Origin: Craterostigma plantagineum
Taxonomy: Eukaryota; Streptophyta; Magnoliopsida; Lamiales; Linderniaceae
DNA: 64,000 nt
NCBI GenBank assembly: GCA_027422505.1
Contig: JAPQWV010000420.1
Location: forward strand, 186,001 to 250,000
Reading direction: 5' to 3'
In this document: positions 10,880-21,921 of the stretch, in pieces
Layout of the letters: the number at the start of each line of letters is the position of its first letter
Position numbering within the stretch: position 1 is the stretch's first letter
The notes under the pieces: generated by a model
The model's input: the letters and a program-made list of their open reading frames with translations, nothing else
Databases searched by the model: none
Told to the model about the DNA's origin: nothing
Translations under genes and position numbers: made by a program

Positions 10880-10908
10880 TTGACTTGGTCCATTGACAGA
10901 TATGTCAA
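10880..10908 (+). promoter_or_regulatory. W-box cluster in the NLR promoter
   Basis: Three WRKY-binding cores lie within 29 bp: TTGACT at 10880-10885, TTGAC at 10893-10897 and the reverse GTCAA at 10904-10908. The cluster is 115-143 bp upstream of the NLR start codon. W-box clusters mark pathogen-responsive promoters; binding is inferred. Confidence 0.6.
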
Positions 10909-11022
10909 TGCTCTATCTGTCTAGCCTCTTATATTCACATCAAACGAAACGAATCTCAACCATCTGCATCGTATTTCTGGGTTTTTTTCTGTCATTCTTG
11001 AGCTTTCCAAGGAGAAAGAGGC

Positions 11023-13542
11023 ATGGATGAGGTGTTCTTGTTTAACATCATAGAAGACGTACTAAGCAAAGTCTCCTCTCTTGCAATAGAACATATATCT
11101 CTAGCTTGGAACATCAAATCTGAAGTGAGCAGACTTGAAAGCACTTTGTCCACCATTAAAGCAGTCATCTTAGATGCAGATGAGAAGAAGTACAAGAATC
11201 ACGAGGTTAGAGACTGGCTAGAGAAGCTCAAGTTTGCTGTATATGACATCGATGATCTGTTCGATGACATCGACTACAGCACAAGAATCTCAGGCATGAT
11301 CCAAGACTCTAAGAGGCCATTGATCATCTTAAACAAGGTAAGTAGATTCTTCTCAAGATTGAATCCTATCATCGGCAGGTACAAAATCGGTCTAAGGATT
11401 AAAGCTCTGAGGCAGAGATTAGATCAGATTGCAGAAGACAGACGGAAGTTTCACTTCACTGAACAAGCCAATTCGATCCCTTTAGAGAAGGACGTTAATA
11501 AGGAGCAGTCTCACTCCTTTGTAAGATCCTCGGACATAGTCGGGAGAGAAGATGATAAAGAACACATCTTAGAGCTCCTTCTACGCCCTGACAATGGCGA
11601 AAATGTTTCTGTCATTCCCATTGTTGGCATAGGTGGTCTTGGGAAGACGACTGTGGTCAAATTAGTTTACAGGGACGAACTTGTGATGCAAAGCTTCGAC
11701 CTTGGGATGTGGGTTTCAGTGTCCGAAGACTTCAGCACGGGAAAAGTCGTCGAAAAGATACTTAAGTCTGCTACGGGTGAGAGCTTAGGCCACCTCGAGT
11801 TAGACCAAATGCAGACACGTTTGGCCCAAGTTTTGAAAGAAAAGAAGTATCTGCTCGTCTTGGACGATGTTTGGAACGAAGATCGTAACAAGTGGATGGA
11901 CTTGAAAGAACTGTTGGTAAACTGCAAATTAGGTAGCAAAATCATAGTCACCACAAGAAGTAAAACAGTTGCTGATATTATTGCTAGTACAGTGCCGCCT
12001 TACAACTTGACGGGCCTATCAGAAAACGACTGCTTATCACTTTTCTTGAAATGTGCTTTCAGATCTCAAGAGGATCAACTGCCCAATCTGATCTATATAG
12101 GGAAAGAAATAGTGAAGAAGTGTGGTGGTGTACCACTAGCGGTTAAAACCTTGGGAAGCTTGTTGTACATGAACAAGGATGAAAAAGAGTGGCTGCGTAT
12201 AAGAGACAACGATATATGGGAAATAGACCAAAAGCACACTGATATCTTACCCATCCTTAGGCTAAGCTACGAAAGATTACCATCCCACTTGAAACATTGC
12301 TTTGCTAACTGTTCGATGTTACCTCAAGGTTTGGAGATTCCAAGGGAAGTGTTTATCGATCTTTGGATAGCTCAGGGTTTAGTGCACTCAAGAAACAGCA
12401 ACAGACCAATCGAGGACGTTGCTAATCAATACTTCGACGAGCTGCTATCGAGATTTTGCTTCCAAGAAGTTGTCGAAGCTTTCGACGGAGAGGTCTTGGC
12501 TTGTAGAATCCACACGCTGGTCCATGAGCTAGCCAAGTCAGTAGCTGATGGAGAATACTTAAACGCAAAAGCTGGTACTACTAAGAGCTTACCCAAGAAA
12601 ACCCGCCACTTGTATTTTCAAGATTCTGATGACGACCGTCCCAGCGAAAGTTTCCCCACCAACCCTTTTCTCAGGTTGAAGTATCTGAGGTATTTTCGGT
12701 TCGAAAGCAAGGCGAAGCCTTTGGGCAAAAGCTCTGTCAAAGCGATCACGACGAGCTTCAGACGACTGAGGGTATTGACATTGACTGCTTTAGAAATCGA
12801 GGAATTGCCCAGTTCGATAGGCAAACTGAAGCAGTTGAGGTACCTCGATTTGAGCAGCTCCACGAATCTCAAGTTCCTCCCCGAATCGTTCTGCAAGCTT
12901 GTAAATCTTCGTACACTGAACCTCATCAACTGCGACAACCTTCAAGACCTGCCTAGGAGATTCAGAAACCTAGTCAGCCTCAAAACCCTGTACTTAACGT
13001 GCTCGAACATATCCCTAGGAAAGAAATTCGGACATGGAAGTTTCAGCTCTCTCAGATTCCTGCTGCTATACAACTGCGACTTCGTTTACCTACCGTCCCA
13101 AGTATTCGAACATCACATGTGTAGCATCAAGGTACTGCGCATCTACGATTGTCCCAGATTGGTTTCTCTTCCCAACAGCATCGAACGCCTGAATTCGCTC
13201 GAAAAGCTGTGGATATGGAACTGCGACGAACTCGAATTGTCTGAGAGCGAAGGAGTGAAGGGCCTCACAGGCCTCAAATCCCTGCTTTTGATGGGATTGC
13301 CCAAGCTGATTGACCTTCCCAAAGGGCTTATGAGCAACTTCGAACAATCGCTTCGATTTCTTCGCATCGCCAACTGCGTCAACTTGATCGAAGTGCCCGA
13401 TTGGATACTCAGCTTCAGCTCTCTGCGGCGGCTTTACATCGAGGATTGTCCGAATCTTTCTTCGATCCCTGATTTGTCCCATGGCTTTGCTGCACAAGTT
13501 CATATCAGTGGTTGTCCTCCCCAACTAGGAGGAGAGATTTGA
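11023..13542 (+). CDS. CC-NB-ARC-LRR disease resistance protein (RGA type)
   Basis: An intronless gene of 839 residues. The Rx-type coiled coil covers about residues 1-140, with an EDVID-like VYDIDDLFDDI. The NB-ARC domain (about 165-500) shows the P-loop GIGGLGKTT at 202-210, kinase-2 LLVLDDVW at 277-284, RNBS-B GSKIIVTTRS, GLPL-type GGVPLAV at 368-374 and RNBS-D CFANCSMLPQG. The usual MHD triad is replaced by I496-H497-T498. About ten leucine-rich repeats follow (roughly 530-830), short for this class. The protein is a cytoplasmic intracellular immune receptor expected to bind ADP at rest and ATP when triggered. The frame is fully intact, so the gene is probably functional or recently so; the effector it senses is unknown. 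Confidence 0.93.
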   Translation: MDEVFLFNIIEDVLSKVSSLAIEHISLAWNIKSEVSRLESTLSTIKAVILDADEKKYKNHEVRDWLEKLKFAVYDIDDLFDDIDYSTRISGMIQDSKRPLIILNKVSRFFSRLNPIIGRYKIGLRIKALRQRLDQIAEDRRKFHFTEQANSIPLEKDVNKEQSHSFVRSSDIVGREDDKEHILELLLRPDNGENVSVIPIVGIGGLGKTTVVKLVYRDELVMQSFDLGMWVSVSEDFSTGKVVEKILKSATGESLGHLELDQMQTRLAQVLKEKKYLLVLDDVWNEDRNKWMDLKELLVNCKLGSKIIVTTRSKTVADIIASTVPPYNLTGLSENDCLSLFLKCAFRSQEDQLPNLIYIGKEIVKKCGGVPLAVKTLGSLLYMNKDEKEWLRIRDNDIWEIDQKHTDILPILRLSYERLPSHLKHCFANCSMLPQGLEIPREVFIDLWIAQGLVHSRNSNRPIEDVANQYFDELLSRFCFQEVVEAFDGEVLACRIHTLVHELAKSVADGEYLNAKAGTTKSLPKKTRHLYFQDSDDDRPSESFPTNPFLRLKYLRYFRFESKAKPLGKSSVKAITTSFRRLRVLTLTALEIEELPSSIGKLKQLRYLDLSSSTNLKFLPESFCKLVNLRTLNLINCDNLQDLPRRFRNLVSLKTLYLTCSNISLGKKFGHGSFSSLRFLLLYNCDFVYLPSQVFEHHMCSIKVLRIYDCPRLVSLPNSIERLNSLEKLWIWNCDELELSESEGVKGLTGLKSLLLMGLPKLIDLPKGLMSNFEQSLRFLRIANCVNLIEVPDWILSFSSLRRLYIEDCPNLSSIPDLSHGFAAQVHISGCPPQLGGEI

Positions 13543-13575
13543 ATTGAGGAGTTAATTTTTGTTGGGATTGAAATC

Positions 13576-13614
13576 GGCCCATTATGGGCTTAGGCCCATA
13601 TTAGTAATGGCCCA
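13576..13614 (+). promoter_or_regulatory. Four site II (TGGGCY) motifs, probable AUG1 promoter
   Basis: GGCCCA at 13576-13581, TGGGCT at 13585-13590 and GGCCCA at 13593-13598 and 13609-13614 lie within 39 bp. Site II elements are bound by TCP factors in promoters of genes used in dividing cells. They lie downstream of the NLR stop and upstream of the AUG1 leader. That leader may contain an intron with a donor at GTAAGA (13897). The cluster could also sit in the NLR 3' flank without function. Confidence 0.5.
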
Positions 13615-14269
13615 ATAGTGCATTGAAGCCTTATTCAAGTGGTCTTTTGATAGTCATTTCAATTTTGCTGCTTTTTCGGTTATTGCAATTACAAAAAAAT
13701 TCAAAACAATTCGAAAATGAAGACAAATGTGAATGAATGAAGCGCGGCCGGCGATCCACCACGATCCCACTCGCTTTGCTTGTCGCGTCCCGTCCACGCT
13801 CTTCAGTCCAGGAGTTTTGGTAGAGGAAAAGTTGCGCACTCTTTTTAGAGTTTGAATTCAAAGCATTTGATCGTTGCTCGTTTCTGAATTCGTTGTGGTA
13901 AGAGTTTAATTAATCCCATGTTATCTTGTCTAAATTTTTTGTATTAATACCCACTTTGGGTGATGTTCGATTTGTGGATTACATTGTGGTGCTGGTGCTC
14001 TGGATGATTGTATTTTATGCGATGCATATGTTGTTCGAAATTTTCACTTTGAGCGATGGTTTGTCTGAGTAAGTGTGACGACTTATTGTACAAACTGATT
14101 TTTAAGTGACAGAGAACGCCTTGGCTAGAATTGAAAACTTGAACAAACTGGTAATCCGTAGAGTAATTGCTTCCTCTTTAAACGCTTTACTTTCCTACTA
14201 TGTTTTTGTGTGTGAAGGTTTTTCGTCAAAGCTTGGTACTATTGAGAAACAAGAAAAACGACCAAAAGA

Positions 14270-15764
14270 ATGAGTGAAATGGGTGGGAGTTCTGGCTCGA
14301 ACACCCCTGTTGATGGTGGGCTCGATGCTAATCGTATTGCAGAAGTCAAATCATGGCTTTCTTCCCAATTTGATGCAGTTGGGAAAGATGTCCCTGATTT
14401 CGAGTACACTCCTAAGAGCATTGCTTACTTGCACAATATTGCCACCTTGTCCCAAGCTAAAACTCAAGCCTCTGTCATCGTTGCTAATGATTTCCATCAA
14501 AAGGCTATGGAGTACCGTTCACAAAGTTGTACTTATGCCCATATTTTGTTTTTAATCTGTTCTTGCAATGGCATGGTGAATTAGATCTTGATAACTCTGT
14601 GCTTTTTAAAATTTGATCCCTGCAGCTGCTAGGATAAGAGAGATACTTGATCATGTCGGATTAGGGCAAGACAGTTTACCGTCAAACGCGGTTTCATCTT
14701 CGCAAGTTCTTGGGAGCGTCGCGAATCTGTTGAACATTCGAGATACAGAACTTAGTAGGTGGGTGTTAGTTTTTTGTTCAATTCTTACGAAGTTGTTTGG
14801 TTAGATTAGATGATTAGTTGAGTCGGGGGAATATTTATGGCTAATGAAGAAGAATGCTTCAGTTTCCTTGTAGCAATGGCTGATCTATCTCTCAGAAAAA
14901 CCACCGTGGAAGAAAAGAGAGCCAAAGTGCAGCAGGAATCCAAGGAGCTCCTCGACTACACTCGAAAGGCAATTGCAAGATTGACTTATCTAAAGAGGTC
15001 ATTTGTTTTTCCGAATCTCGTTTTTTTTTTTCAACTGAGACCCTTAATGTTTGGTGTTAGTACTTTGATGTAGACTGTATCTTGTCCATCTTAATCGTCT
15101 TAATCGATTATAACAGAACACTTTCCCAATTGGAAGATGAGCTTCCCCCTTGTGAAGCAAAAATGGAGCAGTGGAAGACGAACTTGGCAATAATGGAGTC
15201 AAAAGAAAGGCAATATCTGCAACAATATTCCAATTACAAGGTATTTAATTCAGATTTTTGTTTGGCCATTCTACGTATCATCAGCAGATGCCCAGAAAAT
15301 ACATCAACTTCATACTCAAGAACATCATACCCCATTTTAGTTTCTATGCTGTGAGACTAGACGAAAATAGCCAATGATAAATATTAACTGCTAATTCATA
15401 TTACTACGCCATATAGGCAATGCTCAACCGTGTGGGATACAGCTCTGAGATAAGTCATGGGGTTTTGGTTGAAATGGCAGAGCACAAGAAGGATGTGGAA
15501 AAGAAAACAAAACCGATCCTCGACACATTGAGAAGCTACCAAGACTTGCCACCTGTACGTTGTCAATTCTTGCCAACAAAAAAAAAGATTATTTCCTTTT
15601 CTCCATAACTAATGATGTATGGGGATTTTGAACTTGTTGGCCTTTGTCTTATTCAGGACAAGGCTTTAGCAGCTTTGGCGATTGAAGACAAGAAGAGACA
15701 ATACGCATCTGCTGAGAAGTACCTTGAAGATGTGTTGCAGTCAGCTCTTGCTTCCTCTGAGTGA
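14270..15764 (+). CDS. AUG1: AUGMIN/HAUS complex subunit 1 (6 exons)
   Basis: Coding exons are 14270-14525, 14626-14758, 14863-14997, 15117-15240, 15417-15554 and 15657-15764. All introns are GT-AG and phases match, giving 297 residues. Recognisable family segments are RIAEVKSWLSSQFDAVGKDV, VPDFEYTPKSIAYLHN, ANLLNIRDTELSSFLVAM, LLDYTRKAIARLTYLKRTL and LRSYQDLPPDKALAALAIED near the end. The protein is mainly coiled coil. In plants the eight-subunit augmin complex recruits gamma-tubulin to existing microtubules for branching nucleation in the spindle, phragmoplast and cortex. The first donor (GTTGTA after CACAAA) is weaker than the others, so that join is the least certain. Confidence 0.92.
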
Positions 15765-16145
15765 GAAGTCTAACATATGGTTGTATGTTGTTTTCATTTC
15801 CCTTTCTATTATTACCTAATTGGATGAGTCTTTAATGCTTAAATGTTAAACCTTCGTGTGTTATGGTGCTCTAAGTGCACTGATGTTCCAGAAATCATGG
15901 TTTCTCCCATATTTTTCATTATGGAATCATTTTGTTTGTTGTATATCTGGAAAATGCGTATTGATGATTTCGTTTCTTGAACTTCTTTCTTTCTTTTTTT
16001 TTATTGCACGTGTGAGGAATTTCAATACGGAAGAATGTTTGTTGTATCTCAAAATCACATTTTTATTTGGTTTCCATTTTCGGAGTTTCACTATTTCATA
16101 TGAAATGATTTAAATTTCATCAAATGATCCGAAATCAAATCATCG
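15765..16145. other. AUG1 3' flank
   Basis: Probable 3' UTR and T-rich flank. No feature was recognised. Confidence 0.4.
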
Positions 16146-16775
16146 CAGTAAAACCTCTATAAATTAATAATATTGAGAGCATGTAATTTTATTAATTTAG
16201 AGAGATATTAATATATCGATAAATTGATACTTTATTATTTAAAAGAGAGACTCTTTAAATTAAACAAATTTAGAATGTATTGGTGATAAATGAATTCAAA
16301 TATGTTTCATTAGTTATAGTTATGTACTCAAAACGATTTAAAAGTGTGAATTAATGAAAAATATCGTTTGAAATTAGTCAAGGTACAATATAAATGCTCT
16401 CAGGATATCATTGGAGTATCGTTCAGCTAACTTTCAGAAGGTGGAAATATTAAGCGACACAAAATATCGACAATAACCCTTCAAAATTTTATATTGCATC
16501 TAGAGAACTCGACATCGGAACTATTGATTGCAAACTAAAAAATTAGGGATGAAATCCAGAAAATAATTACCATAATTTATAATTGTAATTTTTATGAATT
16601 ATTAATTTAGAGTTTTAATGGGACCTAATATTTATAAAGGGATTTTCCGAAAAATTATTATATTATTATCTTATCGAATTTGATGATTTTTTACAAATGC
16701 TCAAGTCGGACCGGAAGATTTTATTATTTAAGAGAGTTTATTAATTTAGAGTATTAATTTATAGAGGTTTTACTG
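16146..16775. mobile_element. Non-autonomous TIR element of about 630 bp
   Basis: CAGTAAAACCTCTATAAATT at the left end is exactly inverted at the right end (to 16775), and the match runs on for about 24 bp. The interior is AT-rich with no ORF. A target duplication could not be identified from the immediate flanks, so the superfamily (hAT or Mutator) is left open. Confidence 0.7.
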
Positions 16776-17303
16776 TAGCACCAAATTGACCTTATACAAT
16801 AGATTACGTATTCTAGAATTTAAAATCAAATGCGAGATATTTGATCGGAGATGATAATAATTCCATAATCTATCTTTACCAAATCATTAGTGCATTAGCC
16901 GTAAATCCATCTTACAAGTTACAACATAATGTAACTAAATTATGAAGCAAATAGAAAAAAAAGTATATGCAATTCTAGACAAAGATACACGATAAAAACC
17001 TTTTTTTATTGTTGAATCTGAACAAATATAAGATCATTTGGATCCTTCCAATGTTTTTACACGCATTATTCTTTCAATTAAATATTTTTTATTATAGCAG
17101 AACATAGATAGAATGTACTACCTTTCTCCCACTTATTTCTCATCATCTTTCTATTTCGGGCGTCACGCATAATTCTTTCCATTCATTTTTGGTAAAAAAT
17201 TATTCCAATAATTAAACTAATTACACCACTTATATTAAAAAAGACTTCTTAATTTACATGCCCACTAATAAGTTTTCTCTTTCCGTACCTTAAAAGTGTA
17301 CTA
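16776..17303. other. AT-rich spacer between two TIR elements
   Basis: No coding or repeat structure was recognised. Confidence 0.4.
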
Positions 17304-17786
17304 CTCCATCTGTCCCAAACCATTTTGGACATTTGGAAGTTGGCACCGGAATTAAGAAACTGAATAATTTAATAATATAATATAATTAAAAGGTAAAAAA
17401 GTGTATATTTGACATGTCTTTTAAGAATATTTAATATTACTATATTGATTGTTTATGATACTCCCTCCGATTTTATTTACATGTCGTTTTAGCTCTTTAA
17501 TTTTGTTTATAATTAGTTGTCGCTTTACAGATTTCAAGACAAATATTTATCATATTTTCAGTTTTTACCCTTTTAAATATTATTAAATGGAATATATTAA
17601 ATAGTCTTAAGCAATTAATTAGGGGTATATTAGACATTTTATTCTATTTCTTAATACGAGTGCAAAACCTTAAACGACACCTAAAAAAATCGGAGGGAGT
17701 AATTTTTTTGCTAAATAAGGAAATGTACAAAAGATGTGGGACGACCGATTAAGTAAAATGTATAAAGTAATTTGGGACGAAGGGAA
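17304..17786. mobile_element. Stowaway-like MITE, outer member of a nested pair
   Basis: The left end CTCCATCTGTCCCAAACC and right end TTTGGGACGAAGGGAA are imperfectly inverted and sit between TA dinucleotides (17302-17303 and 17787-17788), as in Tc1/mariner Stowaway elements. The copy is diverged and is split by a younger MITE at 17461-17699. Confidence 0.65.
17461..17699. mobile_element. Stowaway MITE (Tc1/mariner), complete, inner member
   Basis: A 239-bp element starts CTCCCTCCGATTTT and ends AAAATCGGAGGGAG, with TA on both sides (17459-17460 and 17700-17701). These are the consensus Stowaway ends and the standard TA duplication. There is no coding capacity. Confidence 0.88.
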
Positions 17787-18149
17787 TATAATATAAAATA
17801 ATGTAATTTCTTAATCTCGTGCCTACTGATCTTTTGAATAATTAAAAGGGAGAGAGGAAAGTATTTGTTTTTACAAACTCTCTGCAGTGTGCTGCAGTCT
17901 AAACCCTACTCGTGTTAGTCGTGTATATAAATAATGGCTGTGTTTAGCTTAAAAGATGAGAAAAGGAGATGTAATTTTTATCTTGAGATAATAAAGGTGT
18001 TGTTTTACTGTTTAATCCGTTCAGTTCTTTTTTTACCACTGCATTGGATAGGATTAGTATCTTGTTCACCTACCAAGATAAGAATAATGTTATTTTAAGT
18101 CACCATTGTTACTTTACGAATTTAACCCTGCTTTAAATTTAAAAAAAAA

Positions 18150-19220
18150 ATGTTTCATGACATTCACCAGGAACTTCACTCAGTAAAAGCAGTTTCATCT
18201 AACTAACGACCACAGCAGAAGTTAACGACAAGCATCTCGTTCAATCGGTGTTTTGTTTCGTTTTTCTTTGGGAACACACCTCATCGAACAACAATCGCAT
18301 CTCCTCACGTGCCAGTGGAGTTACAGACCTAGAGGATGTAATCACTGCAGTCTGCACATGCAATGAGAATAAGAAAAAAAAAAAAAGATGACCCCCAAGA
18401 CAAACACACATAAGTAAAGTTGCTTCAGATACATGCTTAAAACTCCTTGAAAGTTGAGAAGATGAGAGCTTCCAGACACACACAAAAGCAAACAATATAA
18501 ATCATTGGTCCATCCATGAATTCATCAACTTCTGAGACAATACAAAGACATATGGTATGGATGTTTTAGATCAACAAAAGGTACATTTCGTCAAAGAGAC
18601 TAATTTGCACGTTTGCTCCAAAACATTTCCCTAGCAGCCCATGCCAGTCAAGCAAGTTCATACAACCTTCCAACCACCAGATCCAGCAATAAACTGTAGT
18701 TCATATGACTTTTCGCAACCACTAGATCTTCATATTACTTTTCGCCGCCGCCCATTTTGTTTGTGCAATCTTCATATCGACAAATTTACTCAATAAAACG
18801 AGAAGGGTCTCATAAAAATGCGTGTTAAACAAATGCAAACAGGTGTGACATTTTCACAAACATAAAAGCAAGCATTTAATTATAGAAACATCTGAATAAG
18901 CTCCGACAATGCACTATCCAGTTTAGATCGAGGATAAGGAACATGAGAAAGCTTACAGAGGAGAGGAGAGCATCGAAACTTTACAAGTAACACTTCCGCA
19001 GTAATCAGTTCTTCTCTCTCAACCAGCAATAAACACAACAGATCCTATCGCGGTGCGTTAAATCTCATATTGCGCAAATCGTCAGGTTAAACATACCAAT
19101 AGATTGTCTCCTTGAAAGTCGAAATGAACATTACCTCACCATCCTCTGATTCGAAAATGGTGGAGCTCCGATTCTGCTCGTCAATAGCAAAATCTCAAAG
19201 TTAGCTAGGGTTTTAAAAGG
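18150..19220 (-). other. Candidate minus-strand transcription unit, coding sequence not resolved
   Basis: Read on the minus strand, a telobox-like AAACCCTAGC (19207-19216) is preceded by a site II-like AAGCCCAA around 19300, the pair found upstream of translation-related and proliferation genes. Donor-like sites follow (TATTG-GTATG near 19096, CCTCT-GTAAGC near 18956). A last-exon-like block sits after a TGTGCAG acceptor near 18353; it reads TAVITSSRSVTPLAREEMRL onward and ends at 18241. I could not join a complete ORF from an ATG, so this may be a small multi-exon protein gene or a non-coding RNA. Confidence 0.3.
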
Positions 19221-19455
19221 AAGGGTTATTTTGGTCAATTCACGATTAATAGCAAGGGTTGGATAAGTTATATCAGCTCACCCCGTTGGATGGATTATAT
19301 TGGGCTTGAAGGTTTATAATAGCGGGCCAAGCTTTTATCTCGGGCCATATACAATTTGATATGTTTAAAACTAAACAAGATTACATAAGATAAAATGGCC
19401 TTATCTTGCCATATCTTAGATACTGAACGGGGCCAATAAGTAATATTAGTATAAG

Positions 19456-19473
19456 CACACACACACACACACA
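19456..19473. repeat. (CA)9 microsatellite
   Basis: Nine perfect CA units in an otherwise unremarkable spacer. The rest of 19321-20046 shows no gene. Confidence 0.9.
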
Positions 19474-20046
19474 GTGACAGTAGCGTAATTCCAACAGTCA
19501 GTTGCAGTCTTCGTTCTGTAAAGGTAGTATAGTAACCTTGCATTCACAGTCTCCCTTTTATTTGCTCAGTGTCTCCGTTCTCCCATGGGTTTGAGAGAGG
19601 GTGTGCATCCTATAATTTTATTTATCGTGTTCGGCGTTGGATTTTCCAATAGATATCGTCAGAAGATTAGTTCTACCGCAATTATTTTGTCGAAAGGATT
19701 ATTGGGTTTTCGATTTTGAAGAAAAAATGGCGATTTGGATTTGATTTTTCCGAGCAGAGTCGAAAATGGTGGTGGAAAGATGAAAATAGGCTCTGATTTT
19801 GTTGTGGACATGATTGTGGCATATCATATCGTATCACTTGTTGAATGAAACAATAGCACGATGGTGGATTGATTAGCATAATTACACAAGTGAAAAAAAA
19901 GAAAATGCAATGCAAAAAAATCCAATGTGCTTCTGTAAAAAAAAGACTTTCTTTCTTCTCTCTAATGTTGTTTGATGGTGGGTCATTTTATGGGGAGTGC
20001 AAATTTGTTGAGACCTAATGTTTTTCTGTAGCTACATATCAAGAAA

Positions 20047-21666
20047 ATGGCCCTTGTTGTCCCAATCCCAACCGATTCTTACAACCTCGGATTTATCGGG
20101 GCTGGAAAAATGGCCGAGAGCATAGCTAAAGGAGTGGTAAGATCTGGCGTTTTGCCCGCTTCCCAGATAAGAACCGCACATCAATCCTCGGCTCGCCGCG
20201 ATGCCTTTGAATCTTTCGGCGTGAAAGTCTACGATCAAAATATTCAGGTAATCATAAGTGCAATAGAAGGTTACTTTCATGTGTCTATTTGGGACCTTCA
20301 CCTCTGCTTGTAACACTTGAAAAGAAGAGTACTTTTTCTGAACTGATGCCACGATTGTTTGTTAAATTGCTGCTAATTTGGGGGAAAAAGAACTGAAACA
20401 TAGCTTTGTCGTCTTGGCAGGTTGTCCAAGAGAGTGATGTGGTTGTCTTTTCAGTGAAACCTCAAATTGGTAATGATCTTCACCTTATGCTAAAGCACCT
20501 TATTTCTTACTTGTATTATTCAAGCCTGTCTGGTAATAACAGCATATATAAAAAAAGGCCATACTTGTGAACTTTTCGTCTGATTTGTTCGATTTCCTTC
20601 AATATTTATCATCTCACTGATTCGCCAAATATGCAGTTAAAGGCGTTGTACAGCAATTACGACCCGACCTCTCAAAGAAGCTCCTAGTATCTGTTGCCGC
20701 CGGCGTCAATCTAAAAGATTTGCAGGTCTTTTGTTACGTATAAATTCAATCTTCTTTTTTCAGACTCATCCAAGTTCAATTTGCCTTCTTCAATAAATCT
20801 ATATCACAAAAGCAGTCTTTTCCCCATATTATTCCCCAGGAATGGGCCGGCCATAGTCGAATTATCAGAGTAATGCCCAACACGCCAGCAGCTGTCGGCG
20901 TAGCAGCTTCAGGTAAAAAAGAAAAACTCGTCTATTTTCTTCATTACATTACAACATTATGAATGCATTATATGAGATAGGTAATAAAAGACACTGCTTC
21001 TTTATATATTTACATGTACAGTCATCACCTTGGGGCCTGAAGCCACAAAGGACGACGGCGAACTGATTTCTAAGCTATTCGCATCGATAGGCAAAGTTTG
21101 GATGGCGCCCGAGAAGCTCTTCGACGCCATAACTGGTCTCAGGTGAAGAAGAAACTTGGCTTGTTACCATCCAATTTCAGACAAGAACTACTCTTTTTAA
21201 CAGCCGTTTCGTTACACTTTGTTTTTTTTCCTATTTCTTGGGATTATGTTTCAGTGGTAGTGGGCCCGCATACGTATACCTGGCAATCGAAGCTTTAGCT
21301 GATGGCGGCGTAGCTGCTGGCCTGCCTCGAGAACTTGCCCTCGGCTTAGCTTCTCAAACTGTAAGCCATAGCCAAATGAAGCAATGCTTAAGGGCTATAA
21401 AGCTAAGCTAAGCTCGGCCATGAAAGTGTGTCTGTGAGTTGTGCTCAAAAAGTGATCTGTCTTAGCTGTTTCGACAGGTTTTAGGCGCAGCGTCGATGGT
21501 GACGACTCTCGGGAAACATCCCGGGCAGTTGAAGGATGACGTGGCGTCCCCCGGCGGTACGACTATTGCGGGAATACACGAGCTTGAAAAGGCGGGATTT
21601 CGAGGCATTCTCATGAATGCTGTTGTTGCTGCTGCTAAGAGAGGCAAAGAGCTCTCTCCAAGTTAA
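20047..21666 (+). CDS. P5CR: Pyrroline-5-carboxylate reductase (7 exons)
   Basis: Coding exons are 20047-20247, 20421-20469, 20637-20725, 20840-20912, 21022-21142, 21255-21360 and 21478-21666. All are GT-AG and in phase, giving 275 residues, the family's usual length. The Rossmann motif GFIGAGKMA is at residues 15-23. [19 protein letters not shown] and the C-terminal signature running from [15 protein letters not shown] through [12 protein letters not shown] are all present, as is the proline-pocket segment [21 protein letters not shown]. The enzyme reduces pyrroline-5-carboxylate to proline with NAD(P)H, the last step of proline synthesis in cytosol and plastid, relevant to osmotic stress. 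No transit peptide is obvious. The F-box gene lies tail to tail 255 bp downstream. Confidence 0.96.
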
Positions 21667-21921
21667 TTTTTCTGTGTTTGTGTTTTTGGAATTTTTGATG
21701 AAAAAAATCGAAATTTCCTCTTTTTTTTTTTCGAACCCATTAAACTATTTTTCTTTATTTCAGTCGGCCTTCTTGATAAGTTCACTTTTATTTTGTATTT
21801 TATTTTTCCTCCAATGCTTATTTCATTAAATTTACATGGCTAAAAGAAAATTTACACATCCAAAAGTGAAAACTTAAGTTCGTAGTTATTTAACGGCTAT
21901 ATGAACTAATTTAAATTAAAT

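Noticed and set aside
13090..13524. 144-residue minus ORF in the NLR leucine-rich repeats
   Set aside because: Shadow frame of the LRR region.
18430..18545. Possible C/D snoRNA on the minus strand (TTGATGA ... CTGA)
   Set aside because: The C box lacks the purine at its first position and the flanking stem is weak; no confident guide region could be read.
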